From NCBI RefSeq assembly GCF_914767665.1, contig NC_059501.1:80016798-80080797 (forward strand): a DNA stretch of 64,000 nucleotides, read 5' to 3'. The notes beneath the pieces are model-generated. The model searched no databases. It saw only the letters and a list, made by a program, of their open reading frames with translations, and was not told where the DNA came from. The position numbers were made by a program, and so were the translations under genes. This DNA is from Harmonia axyridis (lineage: Eukaryota; Arthropoda; Insecta; Coleoptera; Coccinellidae). Within the stretch, counting starts at the first letter, position 1, and each line of letters opens with the position of its first letter. Below, one piece after another: positions 28,601-37,600 of this stretch.

Positions 28601-31600
28601 GTAACAAAAATTGTTTGCATGAAAAAAACCTTCCCGATTTTTTTCTACAAATTCAATCATTGCTATACTATCTATGTTTTTCCAAAAAAAAAAATTAAAT
28701 TTAATCAGCTCCTTCTAGGTGTTGCAGTTTCTTTGTCAGTTAGTATATTTAGAATTTGACGGGCTTAACGTGGCTTACGACGTTTTGACTTAAACAAAAC
28801 ACGTGCGTGAAGGTAGTAGAGTGCATTGAAAAGCGGTCGAGACATTCAAGCTCTAAACTTCTAGCTGTCTGACAGAGACCTAAGAAATTCGGGATATAAA
28901 CATTGAACACCAAGAACGTTCTCGTAGCATTCTCAATAAGTTAAGATAAGTAGTAGTTCTTCCTCCATGAAATGAACAATTGGTGTGATTCGATGTGTTG
29001 ATCTCACACTTCTCTAATGATATTCAAGCTGACCTTCCCAAATCTTAATTAAAATCTCAAAATACTATTGAATATTATGAATATAAACTATTCAGACATG
29101 TGAGAATTTTCATAACTGGACAAAAACAAATAGTTCTCCTGGTCGAAAGCAGTGTGATACACATGTAAGTGGTCCTGTAAAAGCGACATTAAGTTAATGA
29201 TAAGCATCAATGAAAATTAATCAATTTGGCCGCCTACTTCCTGATTTGAATATCAACGAGTTGAGACAAAGGATCAATAGCTGTTGCTAAGGAATCTAGT
29301 TTTAAAATTTGTTAATTTTATCGATTGACAATAGTACGATAACCTTTATCGAGAGATCTGAATTCATTTTTTTACTTAACTTGCTTTAGTTCGAAAGCAA
29401 ATACGAATCTTTTTACAGAAAAGGTATCAAAAAGTTAGAGAAACGTTAGATTACATGTATCATTCTTGAAGGAATGTGGTTATACAGTTTACGCTCGAGT
29501 GGAATGCTAGTAACCTTTTTTTAACAATTTTGTTCGATCCCACCTGAACCAATTGCAATTCTATATTCATCTTTTGAATTTTTTCCAAATATGTGTATAA
29601 TAAATGGTGTATCACAAAATAACACCAAGTGATCCTCCTGCTAGTGCTAATCTCTCCAATTCTCCTAGATATCTTGCAGTTTTCAGAGATGAGTTCAGAG
29701 ATATTCGATCTTCTCATGCCTAATTTATAGAGCCTTGGTCATGTTGTATAGGATGCTCCAAATTGTCTAGTCAGGGGATCTCAGAAAGAATCCCTTTGAG
29801 CTACAAAAATGGCAAATTTTCGGGCTCGATTTTCGAGAGAATTAATTTGGTGAAAACCGCAATCTTATAAGTTCGATTGTTTTCAAGCTATAAGGGGAAA
29901 TTGGAAATTGACGTGATATATGAAAAGTTCTCATAACTTCTTTCCGGTATACTTGTTTGATTCTAGGATGAGTTCTCCATATGCTTTTTTTCCTAGGAAC
30001 TACCGTATGGCCCCTGCCCACATAAAAATATTTGATGCAAATAACTTTTTATTATGACAAAAATGGTTGAAAGAAAGAGTATCAAAATTTCTATCATCAA
30101 AAAAAACATCAAACCTCAAGTATCGAGATAATAACTAATCAAATATGAGATTGTAACCCTCAGTAGATTTTTCGAAGTTGTACTTTCAAATTAATCACAG
30201 AGGAATGAATGTCAAAATAATGATCAACACCCCGTATACTCCAAAACCGCGACGGAAATCGAAGGTTTGGAAGTTCTCCTGGGGCTTCGAGACGATTTCG
30301 AGGGGGTCCTATTTTGACATTCTTGCTTTAGATGATCCCGTTCAGGTATTTATTTTGTATGGCTACATACCTGGATTCTTAGGGGAAATGCTATATCCAC
30401 TGACAAAAACAAATGACTGTTGAAGGTTTTTGTTTCATGTTAAAATCAGCAATAATAAAGTTTCGAGAACTTCGTCATTTTCCAATTTCCTCTTTAGCTG
30501 GAATACAGTTGAACTTATAAGATTACGGTTTTCACCAAATAAATTCTCTCAAAGAGATATTCTCTTGACATGAGGCGACACTAGGAGTTGAAAGACTAAA
30601 CCTTTTCGAGAATCTTGTAACTCTCTCATCTCTTTATACATCAAAATACAATCCAATAAACCTCTCAAACCACAATTCCGCTTTTGGTTTCAATCTCAGA
30701 GCATTAAAAGCTTTTATCTTTACGGCCCAATAAAAGTTAAAACTAATTCACAACTAATCCATTACTTAATCCATTATGTCCCCTCAAATCATGAATCGCG
30801 TCTTTCCTAAACGTACTTTCATAAACTGCCACGGTGTTTATGGCAAACACCTTGCGGATTTATGGGCTAAATTAGCATTTTATAAAACAGGTGCCTGAAT
30901 CGATGGAGTACCGCATGGATCCGGTGACGTTGTCTGTGGGAAAAGAATAGAAATGACTGAATGAATGGTCAGCCTTCGAAAAACGAGGAAGATTCCAAAT
31001 CCTCGGATGAATGAATTTTGGTTTATTATTTCCAATAATCAGTGGCGGATCAACCGGGACGCTTAGTACGCTGAGGCGTATGGCCTCCGATCGAATCAAC
31101 TTTTCTTCAGAATGAAAATTTGTCCAGCAAGTGGAAATGAAAAATAATGAAATAAGGAAGAATAAATTTCGACTTGCCACAATCACAAGAAATGCAACCA
31201 GACCAAGAGTAAAAATTCAGTTGCCAGTAGAAAAATTACATCAAATCAAAAAGGTTTCGCCTCCAAGGTTGTCTCCAATTATTAGTTGTACAACTTTGCT
31301 TTGTAAACATAACGCCATCGAAATATTACTCGGTTTGTGTCTGCATCAGAAAGTTATTCTCTATTGAACATGTCAGCTTGCGAGTCAAATTCTCGTTACT
31401 TGCAGGAGCTTTCAATTGTCTGCTTCATTATGAAAAAATCTGCAGCTGAGGCTCATCGAATGCTCTCAAATGAGGCCGCTATTAGTGGAAGAACTTGCTG
31501 AAAGAGGTTTATATCAACGCTTCAAGAACGGGGATTTTGACGTCGAAGACCAGCATGGCGGTGGAAGAAAGAAGGTTTTCGAAGATGCAGAATTGGAGAT

Positions 31601-34600
31601 ATTACTTGACCAAGACTCGTGTCAAACGCAACGAGAATTGGCAGGATCACTGGGAGTGACGCAACAAGCCATTTCAAAATGTCTGAAAGTCATGTAAATG
31701 ATTCAGAAATAAGCAAATTGAATGCCGTTCGAGTTGAAGCAGAGAAATGTTGAACGGCGTTTGTTTGCTTGTGAACAGCTGCTTACAAGGCAAAGACGAA
31801 ATGGACTTCTGCATAGCATTCTGAACTGGTTCATTACGATAATCCCAAACGCAAAATATCATGGGGATATACTGGCTATAATTCCACGTCGACGGCCAAA
31901 CCGAATATTAACGGTTCCAAGGTCATGCTCATTATTTAGTGGGACCACCTCGGCGTATTGTATCATGAGTTGTTCAAATCGACTGAAACAATCACAGGCG
32001 ATCGTTATCGATAGTAATTAATGCGTTTGAGCCGAGCATTGAAAGAACAACGGCCGAAATACAACGAGAGACATCACAATGTGATTTTACAGCATGATAA
32101 TGCTCGACTCCATGTTGAGAAAGTAGTCAAGACATACTTGGAAACGTTGAAATGGAAAGTCCTACCCCACCCGCAGTATTCTTTAGACGTTGCTCTCTCG
32201 GACTATCACTTGTTTCGATCAATGGCACACGGCCTGGAAGACCAACACTTCCGGTTTTATGAAGAAATAAAAAATTCGATCGATTCGTGGATCGCTATAG
32301 AAGATGACCAGTTTTTTTCAACGCGGGATTCGTACTCCCGAAAGATGGGAGAAAGTATTGGCCAGTGATGAATAATACGTTGAATCATAAATGTATAACA
32401 AGTTTTTTACAATGAAGCCTCAAATTTCGGAAAAAACGGCAAAAGCAAAGTTGTACGCCTATGTATATTTTGTCATGAGAGCATAATTCGAATTGACTAA
32501 ACTTAATTTTGTGTTTTATCTTTGAGTTTGTGAATTGATTGCGTTTCAATTTACATACACATTTGGATTGAAAAGTTCCTCGAACATAAATCTCACTGGT
32601 TTTAGCGCAAAGTCCTGTATCTTCTACAAAACTTACAGTTCCGGAGATATAAATTTTAGAAATTTTCATTGGGATTTCGCAAAATAATGAATACCTACCC
32701 CGCTGGCTATTCATAAATTTGTTTAACATTGATAATTATATATTTTGTCATCGTGTGTGGAGATATTTTGCGTTGAAAGAGGAAATAATAAACCACAGCG
32801 TAAAATTGGCAGTGTTTTTCACCTAAACCGACGTGTGAAACAGTCGTGGGTGGTATGATCGAAGAAGTTTCAATGTCATCCGGTGATAGATCCTAGGAGG
32901 AACAGCCTCCAATACGTAAAAAATCCTTTGATCGGCACGTTGCTTACTATTTTCGTCGATATTCAAGAATGGACGTGGATTTGCTGAATGGATTGATGAG
33001 TCTGATGCCAGACGAATAGGTTAAAAATAACTCCAAGTTGCGTCCTTCAAATGTTGTGTTCGCGGGCTGAATAAACACGGTTTTAAAAGGATTAAGAGGA
33101 GTGACAGATCTTCAAGATTAAGTCGAGAAGGATCTTTACATAAATCTTGAGGTTTACTGCGAACGTAAACTAATTTTTCATCATTACTTCTGCCACTTCT
33201 GGTGAATATGTGCCAATGATAAGTGACTCGGTAATCTATGAGGAAATTGAATTTTTATAGGAAATAAAGATAGACTTGACACCGTTTATACAGGAGCTTG
33301 ATTTTCATTAGAATCGGTTTTTATTTTGTCATCTTCAAATGACTGATTGATTAAACGTTTCTTCCTGTTTGCCTTTAGAACTTCGCTTTATGAACTTGAC
33401 ACAATTTGTTTGACTAAATTAACGTCAGCTGTTTCATAACCAGAGGTTCTTCTTCTTATTATTCATTTGACTTAACACTTCACTCCATGAGTCCAGGGCC
33501 CAATCAGCAAAAACAATTTGACTTCATCATTAGAGCCCAATTTTTTTCGCTGGAGCTTTTTTTTTAAAGTCTGCAAAAAGCAAAAAATAATTACTGGAGA
33601 ATGAGCTGGGTGGTCAACCAAGTGGATGTAATGGTGTCTTAATATTTGGGTGTTCATTTTCATCAATCCAAGTTTTGCAATTATATTTGTTGAAATAACC
33701 ATTTAACCAAAAATAAGCTCCATTATTGTTCATCATTTTCAAGTGATTAAAGTGAAAAATCAGAAAATAAAGGACGTTTATGATGGTATAACGGCTTCAG
33801 TTTTTGAACCAGTTGAATTATGTAAGAATGTTAACCCAAATATTTCCTTAAATTTCTGCCTATTGTTGTTTAAGAGAGATTTAAATGTTGAGAATCAAGT
33901 TGAACCGATAAATTCAGATTTTCTCTTAACTTTCTGCTACCAAATCAATATTCTCTTGTGTGCATGCTTGTCTTTGTCTAACTAGTACTATTGTATCATA
34001 AAAAAAATCACTTCCAAATTTTTAAAAAATACAGCAAATAGTGAATCTATCAGCCGAATAACGTTGATAAATTTTTCATTTCTGCCAGTATTCACAAATC
34101 AGCCCTCATTTTGATAAAACAATTAAACAATTTTTAAACATTGTTAACACGTGTATCTTTCCATGATTCAGAGGCAAAATTTGCTGAAAACAAATGACCT
34201 AAGAAATTTCAAAAAATAATTCATAGTATTGCCATTATAACTATTTCAAATGGTATCATTCCTATTGAAAAATCCAGCAAGTTACAGAATTTAGTACCTA
34301 CTTGTAATAAATAATGAAAACGCTGAATTCCGATGGAATAATAACTACTATAGAAATTTCCTTCTCCAGTATTACATGAAAAGTTAGTTCCAGTCTGATT
34401 TGCAAAAATTCGCTCATGAATGCATAATATTCTAGTTACAATGTTGTGAATATTCAATTTCTACATGAATCACTACCTACATTGAAAGCAGTTCGTGTCT
34501 TTTTGAAACACGTGTATAAATACTATGTATCTTTCAAGAAGATACTTACACGTGTTTCCTAGAAATCACATTGTATCACTGTGAATTTTATATACTGTGA

Positions 34601-37600
34601 ACTCAGACGTAGGTGCGTGGTTTCAAATTTTATTAACACTTAAAACTCTATTATTGTTTCCAAGAAATGGTTTATTCTGCTCGGTTGAAATGTGTGAATG
34701 ATTATCCTTCAGATTTGTGAAATGTATAATTTTCTTCGAAAGGATTAATAGCTATATTTACGATCAATATCAGGAAAATACTGATTCAAATCATTTCAGT
34801 CGTAAGGAAATCATTAAACTTTGATGAAATTCTTTGAACAGTATTGTAAAAGCAATATAATTGACTTTCTCTGAATATTATTCGAGATACAGGGTGCGGA
34901 AATTTGACTTCCTGCTTTCAAAGCTCATTAAAACCAATTTTAAGAATTCTATTTCTTAAATATTTGTCAGATTATATCTATAAAATTCGTTTTAAATTAA
35001 AGAATGAAGATGATTTTTTTATTGAAATCAGTATCAAAAGCTAACCTTAGTTTTACCTCTATACATCATTTTTATCATTTAGCTTTTCATAATAAATTCA
35101 ATGAGAAAATTACCATTTTATGATATGCGAAAATGAAAACTGAAATTCGTTATTTAAATACAATAGTGTTGAGAATTTGAATAAGCAGTTGTCCTCCTCA
35201 ATTATTAAAGTTTAAATATTTCTCATTGAACATTGGAAAAACTCTACTCAGGGTGAAACCAAAAGACCACCAAAATCACAAGCTTATGAAGAGAAAATTG
35301 TACTTTTGAATGATCATTTTGATGTTGACCTGCGTGGGAGGAATATGTACAGTTTTTCGTGGCTCACCCTGTATACAGTTCTCCGGTCTCTTCAGTGCTT
35401 TTCTCGAATTTTTCATTTAACATTTTCGCTTTAACACGGTATTTAACCTTGTTTATTGAGTAATCTTTTATTTCAGGGAAGAGATGCAACCCCATATTTA
35501 GAAAGGAACAGGGTAGGAAGAGATGCTATAGATTCAGCTGCTGCTCTGACAGACATGGGAAAATATTTGTTCAGAGAAAGAAGGCTGCCAGTTTATGACA
35601 TAGCTGTGGCAATAACGAAGTATGTACATCCACGACAAGAAAAAACTTAACATAACCAAAAAAATGATAATTTTCACCTAAAAAGTCATTTAATAATTCT
35701 CTTAAAATACCCTTTCTAGGTTTTATGATACTGTAAGATTTTTCAGATTTTCCAGCACACCCCTGAGGAAAATATTCGGGACATCGCATTATTTTTTTTT
35801 ATAATTTATCTCCAAAGTGATGTTGTTGAGTAATGGTTCAATTTTGTCTAGGTATGACATGTGCCGCAGGCGGAAAGGAGGGCGCTGTACGAAGGGAACT
35901 GCTGGTAATTTCCTGAAAAATTTTTCGGATTGGGTTTATTATTGTGCCTTTAATTTTTGTTTGTTTACTAACAGTACCTACCAAGTGGCGACTTCACCAC
36001 AGGAAAGTTTATATTAATTCGTCTAATAACAATGCTGTGTGCCAAATTGTTCTAACAACTCGTCAATAATACAACCGATAAATTTTCAGCTGCCCCCTGT
36101 ATTTTCTACAGGTGTTATATGAAAATTTCTAATTTCGTAAATCAGAATTGAGCGCATTCAAATTGTATTCCAGGAGGAAAAGTGAATCATTCAGACGGGT
36201 TTTCTCCAGTTTTTACCGTTAATATGATACAGGGTGTATTTTTTGCAGACTAGACATGTGCAGAAGATCATACCCGAATGACGTTTGCAACCGCGGTACT
36301 GCAGGTACGGTTTGTAGTGTTCGATCGATGTAATCGAAGTTTTTTGCACTTTTTTTAGCATGCAACTATCAAGCATTTGAATCATCATCACGTCAACTTT
36401 CCTTGCACGTCACAAGAACTGTTCTGCACATTTCTTTACAGTCGATAGGAGTACTCAGTTGGTGACTCATTTTTTCGATGTTTAACGTTTTCCTATTCGT
36501 GTTTTCTTCTCAGATTCAAGTTAGATCACACATCATTACATTTATGTTGCGTTTGTTCCCTGCCCTAGACACACCCTCTCACACCATCGTGAAGAGGTGA
36601 CTCTGCAGCAACGCGGCGACCCTCATAAGCTCGCCGGCCGTAGTAGAGTGTGGCGCGACGCCCATAACGCCACCTCTCGGGCAGACCGAATCACTACTGT
36701 GGGAAAACATCTGCTATTTCCAAAAAAAAAAATTTAACTGATATAGTAGAAATGTCACTTCCATATGAACGTCACGGTAAATTATTTTCACTCAAATTGA
36801 AGAAAACATCAGAGAATCGTGAAAAAACAAAAGGAGCTCCACGAACGATAAGAATTAGGTACCGATTTCAGACAACAATTGTTTTTGATCGGTAAAATAT
36901 ACTTACTGCTCTTGATACCAAATATACAATTCTCTATGTGTAATTCAACTCAAATGTTTTTGATTTGAGAAACAATTGAACTTCGGACAACACAAAAGTT
37001 TATAATAGGCTGCGTGCAATTTTATAAACATCCAAAATGAGTCACCAAAGCTTCCGTCTTTGCTTCAAGTAGCAATTTCCAACCATAGTTCTTATAGTTC
37101 TCTCTCAATTAAGCTTTTACATGTAAGTAGGTATCGATCCGTCTTTTTCAACCACTATTACAACATTCTTACTCTCACTTGAACATTACATTACAATCAC
37201 GCATTTTTTCTCTTAAACATTCAGTAATTATTGTAAAATAGTCATTTCTTCTTTCACATCATAAATTCCATTAGAATCCTTCAAACGTCGTACTTTTTAA
37301 CTTTAATTCATGACATTATAAGATTATATTATAATACTGAAGATGTTCATCCTTCGTATTGATATGTATTCATACAAGCAACGCATGCATCAAATTAACG
37401 TTCTTCAATTTGCACAAATATTCCTCAAGTTCCACAACATCAATAAATCAGAATTTACTGTGAACAGCATGTGTTACATAAGTGAAACGTCATAGAGAAC
37501 GCATCATTCGAAGAAAAAAAAACTAGCATCCTCCTAGTCCAAGCTTCAATATGCAATTATGGTTTATCTTTAATGTTTTATGTGCTTTTAATGTTGCTTC

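Noticed and set aside
32385..32729. 114-codon minus frame
   Set aside because: Begins in unrelated intron and ends inside the mariner terminus on the opposite strand; chance frame.
36230..36248. Exon B acceptor as part of a transposon end (ACAGGGTGT before the acceptor)
   Set aside because: The motif resembles TIR starts elsewhere, but no opposite end was found and the exon itself is conserved protease code.
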